From contig NZ_BNBD01000006.1 of the NCBI RefSeq assembly GCF_014654785.1, positions 1 to 64,000 on the forward strand: a DNA stretch of 64,000 bases, in the 5' to 3' direction. The notes beneath the pieces are model-generated. The model did no database searches. It saw only the letters and a program-made list of their open reading frames with translations, and was not told the DNA's origin. Origin of the DNA: Streptomyces mashuensis. GTDB lineage: Bacteria; Actinomycetota; Actinomycetes; Streptomycetales; Streptomycetaceae. A program made the translations under genes and the position numbers. Shown in pieces: positions 16,878-24,975 of this stretch. Position 1 is the first letter of the stretch. Every line of letters begins with the position of its first letter.

Positions 16878-17188
16878 GGCCGCGCTCCTTGAAATACTCG
16901 GTTTCCACGACGGCCGGGCGGCCGCCGCGCCTGACGCCCCGCGCGTCCGCCACGGATTGCGCTTTGCGGTGCAGTCCATGGACCGAGGGACACGGCCACC
17001 GTGCTGCCCGAAAGGGTCTGACGCGCCGGTGGCGGGGCGTGCGAAGTCGATCCGGTGACCCGGATCGCCAGGAGAAGTGTACGGGACCGCCGACCCGACG
17101 GGTGACGGCGTTGTCCACAAGCCCCCACTTGTCCACAGCCCACGGCCAAGATCCCCCCGCTCACCCGGCCCCCGGGCACGCTACGGCC
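16878..17188. promoter_or_regulatory. Divergent region rpsB / M23 peptidase
   Basis: A 311-bp non-coding stretch. For rpsB it holds a -10-like TACACT (minus strand, 17081-17076) without a clear -35. Just downstream is a perfect inverted repeat CGATCCGG-TGAC-CCGGATCG (17048-17067), which would place a leader of about 190 nt before rpsB. The side nearer the peptidase carries two DnaA boxes, listed separately. The peptidase gene shows no obvious Shine-Dalgarno. Confidence 0.5.
17111..17137 (+). other. Two perfect DnaA boxes (TTGTCCACA) 18 bp apart
   Basis: TTGTCCACA occurs at 17111-17119 and again at 17129-17137, same orientation, 18 bp start to start. This is the preferred DnaA box of Streptomyces. 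No replication gene or oriC-like cluster of many boxes is nearby, so these are more likely regulatory or titration sites. Confidence 0.75.
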
Positions 17189-17809
17189 ATGCGACGACCT
17201 CGACCGCGGGACAGAGCACCGGCACGGCGCGCATGCGCCCTGCCCACGCCCCTGCTCGCTCTTGTGATCATGGCCTTGTGGGTGCCGGCGACAGTGCCGC
17301 CGGACGCGGTGGCCCAGGCCTCGTACGGGGCGGCAGCCCGCCCACGCGACCGGGGCGACCCCGCGTGGCCCGTCGCCGGGACCCGGAGGGCCCGGCCCCG
17401 CGTCGTACGGACGTGGGCGCCACCGCCGGCGCCCTGGCTGGCGGGGCACCGCGGCGTCGACCTCCGCGCGGGCCCCGGGCAGCCGGTACGGGCGGCCGCG
17501 CCCGGCACGGTCTCGTACGCCGGAGCGATCGCCGGCCGCGGCATCGTCTCCGTCGAGCTCACGGGCACAGGCAGCCCACCGCTCCGTACGACGTACGAAC
17601 CGGTGCACGCCACGGTCCACGAGGGCGACCGGGTCATGACAGGCGACGTCGTGGGCGTCCTGGAACCCAACGGCTCCCACTGCGCCCCCGGCACCTGCCT
17701 GCACTGGGGCCTGCTGCGAGGCGACACCTACCTCGACCCGCTGAGCCTGCTCCCGCCCTGGATGCTGCGCGGAGGGCCGTCACGGCTGCTGCCGCTGGTG
17801 GGGACATAG
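17189..17809 (+). CDS. Secreted M23-family (LytM-like) metallopeptidase
   Basis: A 206-residue protein with a signal peptide (basic start, then a hydrophobic stretch about 17-40 ending near AVAQA). A C-terminal LytM/duplicated hybrid domain follows. Zinc ligands are visible in GHRGVDL (H and D) and in the terminal CLHWGLL. It probably cleaves cell wall peptide cross-links or acts as a wall-binding amidase regulator. The ATG at 17189 is chosen for the signal peptide; the frame extends further upstream without homology. Its upstream DNA carries two DnaA boxes. A close homologue sits beside rpsB in other streptomycetes. Confidence 0.85.
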   Translation: MRRPRPRDRAPARRACALPTPLLALVIMALWVPATVPPDAVAQASYGAAARPRDRGDPAWPVAGTRRARPRVVRTWAPPPAPWLAGHRGVDLRAGPGQPVRAAAPGTVSYAGAIAGRGIVSVELTGTGSPPLRTTYEPVHATVHEGDRVMTGDVVGVLEPNGSHCAPGTCLHWGLLRGDTYLDPLSLLPPWMLRGGPSRLLPLVGT

Positions 17810-17822
17810 CGCCGCCGGCACG

Positions 17823-18137
17823 TCACCGGAGGAAGGACAGCCAGCGCCCGTCCTCGAACTCGGCGGGAACGTCGTCCTCCCACGGATCGATCCCACGGCG
17901 CTCCAGCTCGTCGAACCAGCGGTCCCGCTGCGACTCGGGCAGGCGCCGCCCACACCAAGGGCAGAAGGTGATGCCGATAGTCGACGTGCCGCCGTCATGG
18001 ACGATCAGCCCGTACTCCTGGAACCTCGCGCTGAACCGCACCAGGGCGTCCGGGCAGGCGAAGGGGTCGTCGTGCTGGTCACAGCGCCAGTTCACGCGAC
18101 GCGCCATCTCCGCGCAGCAGTGATCGCTCTGGGTCAT
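17823..18137 (-). CDS. Small Cys-rich protein, resembles DUF6980 family
   Basis: A 104-residue acidic protein. It has a paired cysteine and another cysteine/histidine set at the N-terminus (HCCAEM, RCDQHDDPFACPD), a central GLIVHDGGTSTIGITF strand, and a CPWCG knuckle before a conserved RRLPESQRDRWFDELE helix. The CxxC and other Cys/His residues suggest a metal-binding site. The ATG at 18137 is the first sensible start; the far longer frame upstream is out-of-frame read-through of whiG and the TetR gene. Function unknown; the family name is from memory. Confidence 0.75.
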   Translation of the reverse strand: MTQSDHCCAEMARRVNWRCDQHDDPFACPDALVRFSARFQEYGLIVHDGGTSTIGITFCPWCGRRLPESQRDRWFDELERRGIDPWEDDVPAEFEDGRWLSFLR

Positions 18138-18190
18138 GGCCTCGGCTTCTCGTTGATCAACAGGCTGGTGCCCACGCCCAGCCACGCATT

Positions 18191-18223
18191 GGGGGCATGG
18201 GGAGGGTGGGGGTGGGGGTGGGG
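18191..18223 (+). repeat. G-run tract with G-quadruplex potential
   Basis: Six runs of three to five G (18191-18195, 18199-18202, 18204-18206, 18208-18212, 18214-18218, 18220-18223) separated by one to three bases. It fills the spacer between the TetR stop and the start of the Cys-rich gene, on the strand opposite to both. Confidence 0.75.
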
Positions 18224-18241
18224 TAGGCCCCCGGGGGAACG

Positions 18242-18823
18242 TCAGCCCGTGGTGCCGTGGAGGGCCATGGCTACTGCTGCCTCCGTGATGCGGGCCGGGT
18301 CTTCGGCGGCGCCGAGTTCCAGGCGGCGGACGGCGGCGTCGACGATGCCCTGGAGGAGGGTGGCGGTGAGGCGGGGCTGGTCGTGGCCGAGGGCGGCGAG
18401 GGCCTCGACGACCATGCCGATCAGGGCGCCGTGTGCGGCGCGGATCTTCTCGCGGGCGCCCGCGTCGAGCTCGCCGGCGGAGATGGCGACGACGGCGCGG
18501 TGCCGGCGGTCGCCGACGAGGGCCAGCTGCCGGCGGACGTACGCCTCGATCTTGGCGCCGGGCGTGCCGGCCTCCGCCATGGCGGCCTCGACCTCGGCGG
18601 CCCAGACGGGGAAGTCGACGGCGCACAGCTCCTCGACGACGGCGGCCCGGGAGCGGAAGTACTCGTACACCGAGGACCGCGCGAGCCCGGTGCGCTCGGC
18701 GAGGGCGGGGAAGGTGAGTGCTTCGGTACCGCCTTCGGACAGCAGGGTGCGGGCGGCGTCCAGCAGGGCGTCGCGCTGCATCGTCCGGTGCTCGGCCACT
18801 GAGGCCGCTCGAATCCTGGGCAC
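18242..18823 (-). CDS. TetR family transcriptional regulator
   Basis: A 193-residue repressor-type protein. The N-terminal helix-turn-helix covers about 13-60 (LLDAARTLLSEGGTEALTF, then ERTGLARSSVYEYFRSR); the C-terminal two thirds form a helical ligand-binding domain. The GTG at 18823 is taken as start. It lies in a spacer position between whiG and the Cys-rich gene with no obvious partner transporter, so its target may be itself or a distant locus. Confidence 0.88.
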   Translation of the reverse strand: MPRIRAASVAEHRTMQRDALLDAARTLLSEGGTEALTFPALAERTGLARSSVYEYFRSRAAVVEELCAVDFPVWAAEVEAAMAEAGTPGAKIEAYVRRQLALVGDRRHRAVVAISAGELDAGAREKIRAAHGALIGMVVEALAALGHDQPRLTATLLQGIVDAAVRRLELGAAEDPARITEAAVAMALHGTTG

Positions 18824-18895
18824 GTTCCCACTGTACGGACCCGGCCCGCCGGAGACGACGCTGGAGGGACGATTCAGCGCCGTCAGCGCCCGACG

Positions 18896-19729
18896 TCAGC
18901 GTCCGACGTCCGCGAGCTTGGCCCGCAGCTGGAGGACGGACTTGGTGTGGATCTGGCTGACGCGGCTCTCGGTGACGCCGAGGACGTGGCCGATCTCGGC
19001 GAGCGTGAGGCCCTCGTAGTAGTAGAGGGTGACCACGGTCTTCTCCCGCTCGGGGAGGGTGTTGATGGCGCGGGCCAGCAGCCGGCGCAGCTCGTGGTCC
19101 TCGGCGACCTCGACGGGGTCGTCGGCGGCGGTGTCCTCCAGGGTGTCCATGAGGCTGAGCCGGTCGCCGCCCTCGCCGCCGTGCAGCAGCTCCTCCAGGG
19201 CGACCACGTTGGCCAGGGACAACTGGCTGAAGACGGCGTGCAGTTCGTCGAGGCCGATGCCCATTTCGGCGGCGACCTCGGCCTCCGTGGGGGTGCGGTG
19301 GAGGGCGGCCTCGAGGGTGGCGTAGGCGCGTTCGACGGCGCGGGCCTTCTGCCGGACGGAGCGGGGGATCCAGTCCAGCGCCCGCAGTTCGTCGATCATG
19401 GCTCCGCGGATGCGGGTGATCGCATAGGTCTCGAACTTGATCGAGCGGCCGGGGTCGAACTTCTCGATCGCGTCGATCAGCCCGAAGATTCCCGAGGAGA
19501 CGAAGTCGGCCTGCTCGACATTGGGCGGCAGCCCTACGCTGACGCGCCCCGCCACGTACTTCACCAGGGGTGAGTAGTGGAGGATCAGTTGCTCCCGCAG
19601 CCGGTCGTCGCCCGAGGTCTTGTACGACCGCCACAGCTCGTCGAGCGTCGTGGGCGCGGGAGGGCGCACGGTGCCGCGCGCGGCGGGCGGTGCCGCCGCG
19701 CGGTCGGACCCGGAGGTGTGCTGGGGCAT
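18896..19729 (-). CDS. whiG: RNA polymerase sigma factor WhiG
   Basis: A 277-residue FliA-type sigma factor that starts sporulation of aerial hyphae in Streptomyces. Region 2 is seen in VSSGIFGLIDAIEKFDPGRS and KFETYAITRIRGAMIDELR; region 3 follows; region 4 is LPEREKTVVTLYYYEGLTL plus a helix-turn-helix (GVTESRVSQIH). It has no region 1.1, as usual for this class. In known species WhiG is held by the anti-sigma RsiG with c-di-GMP; rsiG is not in this window. The ATG at 19729 agrees with the family. Confidence 0.96.
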   Translation of the reverse strand: MPQHTSGSDRAAAPPAARGTVRPPAPTTLDELWRSYKTSGDDRLREQLILHYSPLVKYVAGRVSVGLPPNVEQADFVSSGIFGLIDAIEKFDPGRSIKFETYAITRIRGAMIDELRALDWIPRSVRQKARAVERAYATLEAALHRTPTEAEVAAEMGIGLDELHAVFSQLSLANVVALEELLHGGEGGDRLSLMDTLEDTAADDPVEVAEDHELRRLLARAINTLPEREKTVVTLYYYEGLTLAEIGHVLGVTESRVSQIHTKSVLQLRAKLADVGR

Positions 19730-19881
19730 TCGTCGTTCTGAGCCGTTCTGGTGTGACGTGGACCGGGTGGTACGAACGGATGGAATCCCGTGAGCGTAGC
19801 GTGATCGGAGCGCTGCGGTGAGCGAGGCGCAGGGCCCGCCGTATCGGCCGCCGCGGTCATCGCCTTAACCCTTTCACCCGA

Positions 19882-21072
19882 TCACCCCAGGTCAAGCACC
19901 GCCTCGCCGCACACGGGGGTGCCGTCCGGGGGCTTGGCCTCCACCGAGGTTGACGAGCCGTCAGCCAACTGCCAGAGATCGCCCTGGCGTTCCACGAATC
20001 CCAGCGCCCGCAGTTCGTACAGGCTGGCGAGCGCGCGTTCCTCGCTGGTGCCCGCGTCGTGCGCCACGCGTGCGACGGGGGCACCGCCCCGGCCGGGCAG
20101 GGCCTCCAGGACGCGGGCGGCGGTGGGGGGCAGCAGGTCGCGGGGGACGACGGGCCCGCGGCGTTCGGGGCCCAGCTCGCCGATGCCGCCGACGAGCTCG
20201 ACGACGTCGTCGGCGTCGGTGACCAGGCAGGCGCCTTCGCGCAGCAGTTCGTGCACGCCCGCCGACAGGCCGGAGGTGACGGGCCCTGGGACGCCCATGG
20301 TGTGCCGGCCGAGCCGCCGGGCGTGGCGTGCGGTGACCAGCGAGCCGCTGCGGTATTCGGCCTCGACGACCACGGTGCCGCGGGTGAGGGCGGCGATGAC
20401 GCGGTTGCGGAGGACGAAGCGGTGGCGTGTGGGGTGTCCGCCCGGTGGCAACTCGGTCAGGACGATCCCCTGTTCGCCGATCCGGCCGAGCAGCTCGGCG
20501 TGTCCGCGGGGGTAGGCGACGTCGAGCCCGGAGGCGAGGACGGCGACGGTGGCCCCGCCGGCCGCGAGCGCGCCCCGGTGGGCGGCGCCGTCGATGCCGT
20601 ACGCGGCGCCGGAGACGACGACCCAGCCGCGCTCGGCGAGGCCGCCGCCGAGCAGGGCCGCCACGTGGGAGCCGTAGCCGGTGCAGGCCCGGGCGCCCAC
20701 CAGGGCCACCGAGCGCAGGGCCCACAGCCGCAGGTCGGGGCTGCCGCGCACCCACAGTCCCAGGGGCCGGGCGTCGCCGAGGTCGTCGAGCTGGGCGGGC
20801 CATTCGGTGTCGCCGGGGCACACGTACCGTCCGCCCAGCCGGGCCACGGCCCGCAGGTCGCCCTCCGGGTCGAGGGTGCGGGCCCTGGCCCGGCAGCCGG
20901 CCAGCCGCTCCGCGCCGGCGCCCGGGGGCGGCGGCCCGGTACCGGTGAGTCCCCGGACGAGTTCTGCGGGCTCCATGGTGCGCAGCCACCGGCCGACGCG
21001 TTCGTCGCCGGGTTCGGTGAGGCGGCTCAGGGCGGCCCGGGCCAGCCGCTCCCCCGCCGCCGTGCCGCTCAT
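19882..21072 (-). CDS. dprA: DNA-processing protein A
   Basis: A 396-residue protein of the DprA/Smf family, which loads RecA on single-stranded DNA during natural transformation and is widespread in non-competent bacteria. The Rossmann-like core is VALVGARACTGYG, VVSGAAYGIDGAAHRGAL and VLASGLDVAYPRGH, with a C-terminal winged-helix region (about 310-370). The ATG at 21072 overlaps the stop of the upstream ATPase gene (ATGA). The frame continues far upstream only as out-of-frame read-through. Confidence 0.94.
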   Translation of the reverse strand: MSGTAAGERLARAALSRLTEPGDERVGRWLRTMEPAELVRGLTGTGPPPPGAGAERLAGCRARARTLDPEGDLRAVARLGGRYVCPGDTEWPAQLDDLGDARPLGLWVRGSPDLRLWALRSVALVGARACTGYGSHVAALLGGGLAERGWVVVSGAAYGIDGAAHRGALAAGGATVAVLASGLDVAYPRGHAELLGRIGEQGIVLTELPPGGHPTRHRFVLRNRVIAALTRGTVVVEAEYRSGSLVTARHARRLGRHTMGVPGPVTSGLSAGVHELLREGACLVTDADDVVELVGGIGELGPERRGPVVPRDLLPPTAARVLEALPGRGGAPVARVAHDAGTSEERALASLYELRALGFVERQGDLWQLADGSSTSVEAKPPDGTPVCGEAVLDLG

Positions 21073-22685
21073 GCCCAGCCTCCGGCGAGGACGGCGCCGC
21101 GCTGGATGCCGGTGCGCAGTTCCAGTGCTTGTCCGACGTCCTCGATGTCGGGCCGGTGGTGGCCGGCGAGGTCGGCCACCGTCCAGGCGACGCGCAGGAC
21201 GCGGTCGAGGCCCCGGGCGGTCAGCAGGCCGCGTTCCATGTCCCGCTCGGCGCCGTCGAGCGCGCCGGGTGCGGCGCGCCAGCGGGTGCGGAGTTCGTGG
21301 CCGGGGATCTCGCTGTTGCAGCGCCAGGGTGTGCCGGCGTAGCGGGCGGCGGCCCGTTCGCGGGCCTCCCGGACCCGGGCGGCCACGGTGGCGGTGGGTT
21401 CGGCGCCGGTCAGGGTGCCGGTCAGTTCCGAGCGGGTGACGGCTTCGACGGCGACGCGGAGGTCGACCCGGTCCATCAGGGGCCCGGAGAGGCGGCCCAG
21501 GTAGCGCCGGACGGCCGAGGGTGGGCAGCCGCAGCCCTCGCCGAGGGTGCCGTGCCGTCCGCAGGGGCAGGGGTTGGCGGCCAGGGTGAGGAGGAACCGG
21601 GCGGGCAGCCGCATGACGCCGCCGGTGCGGGCCACCACGACGTGTCCCGATTCCAGGGGCTGCCGCAGGGCGTCGAGGACGCGGCCGGAGAATTCCGGGG
21701 CCTCGTCGAGGAACAGCACGCCGTGGTGGGCGAGCGAGACGGCGCCGGGGCGGGGCAGGCCGGAGCCGCCGCCCACCAGGGAGGGCATGGACGCCGAGTG
21801 GTGCGGTGCGCAGTAGGGGGCCCGGTCCAGCAGGGGCTGTCCGGCGGGGAGGGTCCCCGCGACCGAGTGCACTGCTGTCACCTCCAGTGATTCCTGGGGT
21901 GTGAGGGGTGGCAGGAGTCCGGGCAGCCGTTCGGCCAGCATGGTCTTGCCGGCGCCGGGCGGCCCTTGCAGATACAGGTGGTGGCGGCCGGCGGCGGCTA
22001 CTTCGAGGGCGCGCCGGGCCGTGAACTGGCCGGCGACCTCGGCCAGGTCGGGGCACGCCTCGCCGTCGCGGTCCCGGGTCCCCGTGCCGGCGTCGGCGCC
22101 GGACACCGCCAGGCCGGCCAGCAGGGGGTCGGGGCGGCCGGCGTCGGCGGACTCGTCCTCCTCCGGGACGGGTTCGTCCGTCAGCACGGCGATGAGCTGC
22201 CGGAGGCTGCGGACGCCGAGCACGGAGACGCCGGGGACGAGGGCGGCCTCGGCCGCCGTGCGCTCGGGGACGACGACCTGCCGGTATCCGGCGTCGGCGG
22301 CGGCGAGCACGGCGGGCAGCACGCCCCGCACCGGCCGGACCCGGCCGTCGAGACCCAGCTCGCCGATCATCATCAGGTCGGCGATCCGCCGTGGGTCGAT
22401 GCGTTCGGCGGCGGCGAGGACGGCGCACGCCACGGCCAGGTCGAAGCCGCTGCCGCCCTTGGGGACGGAGGCCGGGCTCAGTCCGACGGTCAGTTTCTTC
22501 TGCGGCCACTCCCCGCCGGAGTTGACCACGGCCGCCCGTACCCGGTCGCGGCTCTCGATCAGGCTCTTGTCCGGCAGCCCGACCAGGGTGAAGGCGGCGA
22601 CGCCCGGTTCCAGGTCGGCCTGGACCTCGACGACCACGCCCTCGACGCCGACCAGCGCCACCGAGCACGTCCGCGCGAACCCCAT
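21069..22685 (-). CDS. YifB/ComM family Mg-chelatase-like AAA ATPase
   Basis: A 538-residue protein with an N-terminal ComM domain (LVGVEGVVVEVQADLEPG, then TLVGLPDKSLIESRDRVRAA), a central AAA domain with Walker A QGPPGAGKTML, and a C-terminal Mg-chelatase-like part. Its proven relatives are hexameric branch-migration helicases in transformation. It starts at ATG 22685 sharing one base with the yraN-type stop and ends overlapping dprA by four bases, so three genes form a tight operon. The role in a streptomycete is not established. Confidence 0.92.
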   Translation of the reverse strand: MGFARTCSVALVGVEGVVVEVQADLEPGVAAFTLVGLPDKSLIESRDRVRAAVVNSGGEWPQKKLTVGLSPASVPKGGSGFDLAVACAVLAAAERIDPRRIADLMMIGELGLDGRVRPVRGVLPAVLAAADAGYRQVVVPERTAAEAALVPGVSVLGVRSLRQLIAVLTDEPVPEEDESADAGRPDPLLAGLAVSGADAGTGTRDRDGEACPDLAEVAGQFTARRALEVAAAGRHHLYLQGPPGAGKTMLAERLPGLLPPLTPQESLEVTAVHSVAGTLPAGQPLLDRAPYCAPHHSASMPSLVGGGSGLPRPGAVSLAHHGVLFLDEAPEFSGRVLDALRQPLESGHVVVARTGGVMRLPARFLLTLAANPCPCGRHGTLGEGCGCPPSAVRRYLGRLSGPLMDRVDLRVAVEAVTRSELTGTLTGAEPTATVAARVREARERAAARYAGTPWRCNSEIPGHELRTRWRAAPGALDGAERDMERGLLTARGLDRVLRVAWTVADLAGHHRPDIEDVGQALELRTGIQRGAVLAGGWA

Positions 22686-23044
22686 CACGCCACCCCCTTG
22701 ACGTGTTCGACCCGGGGCGCGCCCCGGTCGGGGACGACGACGCCCACGACGTCGATGCGCACGCCGCCGGGTGGGGCGCCGCCGTGCCGGTCGAGCCAGT
22801 GTCCGGCGAGCCGGCGCAGCCGGCCGGTCTTCGCCGGGGTGACGGCCTGCATCGGGTGTTCATACGGTCCTGCGCGGCGTGACTTGACCTCGCAGATCAC
22901 GAGGACGTCGCCGTCGAGCGCCACCACGTCGATCTCTCCCGCGCGGCACCGCCAGTTGCGGGCCAGCACGGTCATTCCGGCCTCGGTCAGCCGGCGCGCC
23001 GCCAGCCCTTCTCCGTAGCGGCCGAGTCCCCCTCGGGCGTTCAT
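22685..23044 (-). CDS. YraN/UPF0102 endonuclease-fold protein
   Basis: A 119-residue protein with the PD-(D/E)XK-like core of the YraN family: GEGLAARRLTEAG, RNWRCRAGEIDVVALD (the E and D), and VLVICEVKSR (E-x-K). The ATG at 23044 has GGAGG about nine bases upstream, so an earlier start at 23062 is not needed. It leads the operon with the YifB-type ATPase and dprA, which suggests a shared DNA-handling function; this is inference. Confidence 0.92.
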   Translation of the reverse strand: MNARGGLGRYGEGLAARRLTEAGMTVLARNWRCRAGEIDVVALDGDVLVICEVKSRRAGPYEHPMQAVTPAKTGRLRRLAGHWLDRHGGAPPGGVRIDVVGVVVPDRGAPRVEHVKGVA

Positions 23045-23156
23045 GAGCACCACCTCCGGCACTCACGGTGACGCCTCCGCCGCCAAGTGTTGGATCTTGG
23101 TGGATAACCGACGGGTTGTGAAAAACCTCGTCACCCGGAGGGGTGAAATAAGCAGC

Positions 23157-23176
23157 GAACGGCCTGACGGCCGTTC
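23157..23176 (-). terminator. Hairpin after the DUF2469 gene
   Basis: GAACGGCC (23157-23164), loop TGAC, GGCCGTTC (23169-23176). It lies seven bases beyond the stop of the DUF2469 gene, with an AT-rich stretch next to it. Confidence 0.75.
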
Positions 23177-23183
23177 AGTCGTC

Positions 23184-23492
23184 TCAGGTCCCCGGCAGGT
23201 CGAGGTCGCTCTTGTTGAGCTCCTCGATGTTCACGTCCTTGAACGTCAGCACCCGCACCTGCTTCACGAACCGCGCGGGCCGGTACATGTCCCACACCCA
23301 CGCGTCGGCCATCGAGACCTCGAAGAACACCTCGCCCTGGACCGAGTGCACCTGCATCTCGTAGTCGTTGGTGAGGTAGAACCGCCGCTCGGTCTCGATC
23401 ACGTATTTGAACAGACCGACGACGTCGCGGTACTCCCGGTAGAGCTTCAGCTCCATCTCGGTCTCGTACTTCTCGAGGTCCTCGGCGCTCAT
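23184..23492 (-). CDS. DUF2469 domain-containing protein
   Basis: A 102-residue conserved actinobacterial protein of unknown function. It has an acidic helical start (MSAEDLEKYETEMELKLYRE), a central RRFYLTNDYEMQV, and a tryptophan-rich EVSMADAWVWDMYRP segment before the conserved end FKDVNIEELNK. The ATG at 23492 is chosen over an in-frame start at 23525 because conservation begins at MSAEDLE. It has its own hairpin terminator and sits between the yraN operon and the Nudix gene. Confidence 0.92.
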   Translation of the reverse strand: MSAEDLEKYETEMELKLYREYRDVVGLFKYVIETERRFYLTNDYEMQVHSVQGEVFFEVSMADAWVWDMYRPARFVKQVRVLTFKDVNIEELNKSDLDLPGT

Positions 23493-23531
23493 GGCATGTT
23501 CCCCTTCAGCCGTGCGTCCCCCCATTGTGCG

Positions 23532-24068
23532 TCAGGCCCGTTCGGTCTCCAGGAGCACTGGCGCAGCCGGGGGTCCCTCGTCGAGCAGCGTACGCAGCAG
23601 CTCGGCGAGCCTGGTCGGGTACACCGTCTCACGCGTGGCGAGCAGTTCCGCGCACGTCCACCACCGCAGCCCGGTGAGACTGCGCCGTTCCAGTTCCGTC
23701 CCGCCGCCCGTGAACAGCGGCTCCTGTGCCGTACGGGCCAGGAAGTACCGTTCCTCCTGGTCCCAGCGGCGCCCGTCGAAGGGGAAGGAGCAGGTGCGCA
23801 GCCACAGCACCGGGCCCAGGACGACCTGTGTGATCCCGGTCTCCTCGGCCAGCTCGCGGCGCGCCGCCGCCTCCCAGGTCTCGTCGCCCTCCAGCCCGCC
23901 GCCCGGCGTGAACCACCAGGTCACCGAGGGGTCGTCGGGTTCGTAGCCGTGCAGGAGCAGCACCCGGTCGGCCGGGTCCAGGAGGATCACCCGCGCCGCC
24001 CGCCGCAGCCCGGCACCCGCCCCTGCCGCCGCCCCGGCCCCCGCCCCGGCGTCCGGAACACCGGTCAC
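23532..24068 (-). CDS. Nudix hydrolase
   Basis: A 178-residue hydrolase of nucleoside-diphosphate-linked compounds. The Nudix box is complete (GGGLEGDETWEAAARREL, then AEETGI). A Gly/Ala-rich N-terminal stretch of about 20 residues precedes the domain. It starts at GTG 24068, overlapping the sipZ stop as GTGA, so it is translated with the signal peptidase cluster. A MutT-like gene next to sipZ is also known in S. lividans. Substrate unknown. Confidence 0.92.
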   Translation of the reverse strand: MTGVPDAGAGAGAAAGAGAGLRRAARVILLDPADRVLLLHGYEPDDPSVTWWFTPGGGLEGDETWEAAARRELAEETGITQVVLGPVLWLRTCSFPFDGRRWDQEERYFLARTAQEPLFTGGGTELERRSLTGLRWWTCAELLATRETVYPTRLAELLRTLLDEGPPAAPVLLETERA

Positions 24069-24814
24069 GTCGCACCGCCACCCTTCTCCTGCTTCTCCCG
24101 GCTCCGCGCCGGCCGCCGCGACAGCGGCCCGTACGCCGCACCTCCCAGGATGAGCACCGCTCCCGCGCACACGCACCCCACCAGCAGCGGCAGCGGGCCG
24201 GGCCGGGACGTGCCGCCGGGCAGCGCGGCGAAGGACGCCGGCCGTTCGATCATGCCCCAGCCGGAGGCGGGCCACGCCGTGGCGTCCACCCGGGCACGTA
24301 CGGCGCCGCGTGGCACCGAGCCCTGGCCGGCGTCGGTCAGGTGGGTGCGGGAGTCGAGCGAGTCGGCGCGGTGGTCGCCCAGGAGGAACAGCCGGTCCTT
24401 CGGCACGGTGGCGGAGAACGGCGTGGGCGAGGCGGGGCCCGTGGAGTGCAGGTACGGTTCCTCGACCGGCTTGCCGTTGACGGTCAGCAGGCCCTGCCGG
24501 TCGCAGCAGACGACGGTGTCGCCGCCGACGCCGATGACCCGCTTGACGGTCGGCACGTCGCCCCACAGCTTGTCGCGGAAGACCACGACGTCGCCGCGGC
24601 GCACCTCGTCGCCGTCCACGCGCTGCGCCAGGATGCGGTCGCCGCGCGCGATGGTGGGCTCCATGGAGTCGGTGGGCACGGCGTACGGCTGGTAGAGCAG
24701 CGCGGCCCAGGCGAAGCCGCCGAGGAAGAGGACACAGCCGACGGCCACGGCCAGCCCGGACAGGACTCTGCCCGCGCGGCCGTGGCCGTCGTCGTCGCGT
24801 CGCGTTCGGGCCAT
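24065..24814 (-). CDS. sipZ: Type I signal peptidase SipZ
   Basis: A 249-residue membrane serine protease that removes signal peptides outside the membrane. An N-terminal helix at about 17-38 is followed by the catalytic Ser in VPTDSMEPT and the catalytic Lys in TVKRVIGVGGD. It also has a C-terminal transmembrane helix (LLVGCVCAGAVLILGGAAYG), so both ends are anchored. The ATG at 24814 is chosen; an earlier start would add 27 residues without homology. It is the last of four consecutive sip genes. Confidence 0.93.
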   Translation of the reverse strand: MARTRRDDDGHGRAGRVLSGLAVAVGCVLFLGGFAWAALLYQPYAVPTDSMEPTIARGDRILAQRVDGDEVRRGDVVVFRDKLWGDVPTVKRVIGVGGDTVVCCDRQGLLTVNGKPVEEPYLHSTGPASPTPFSATVPKDRLFLLGDHRADSLDSRTHLTDAGQGSVPRGAVRARVDATAWPASGWGMIERPASFAALPGGTSRPGPLPLLVGCVCAGAVLILGGAAYGPLSRRPARSREKQEKGGGAT

Positions 24815-24975
24815 GCCGTCCCCCGCCGGGTGAGGTCCGCGCGGCGGCCCCACGCGGACGGTCGGATCCGCGTGCCCCACGGCACGCAGCCGCACCCTAC
24901 CCGGCGGTACGGACGGCAGTCAGCCCCTCGGGGCGCCCCTGGATCACCACCGTGGACCCGGGGCGGCGCCCCGGC

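Noticed and set aside
23099..23107. A DnaA-box-like TTATCCACC on the minus strand
   Set aside because: One mismatch, a single site, and not the TTGTCCACA form preferred in Streptomyces; expected by chance.
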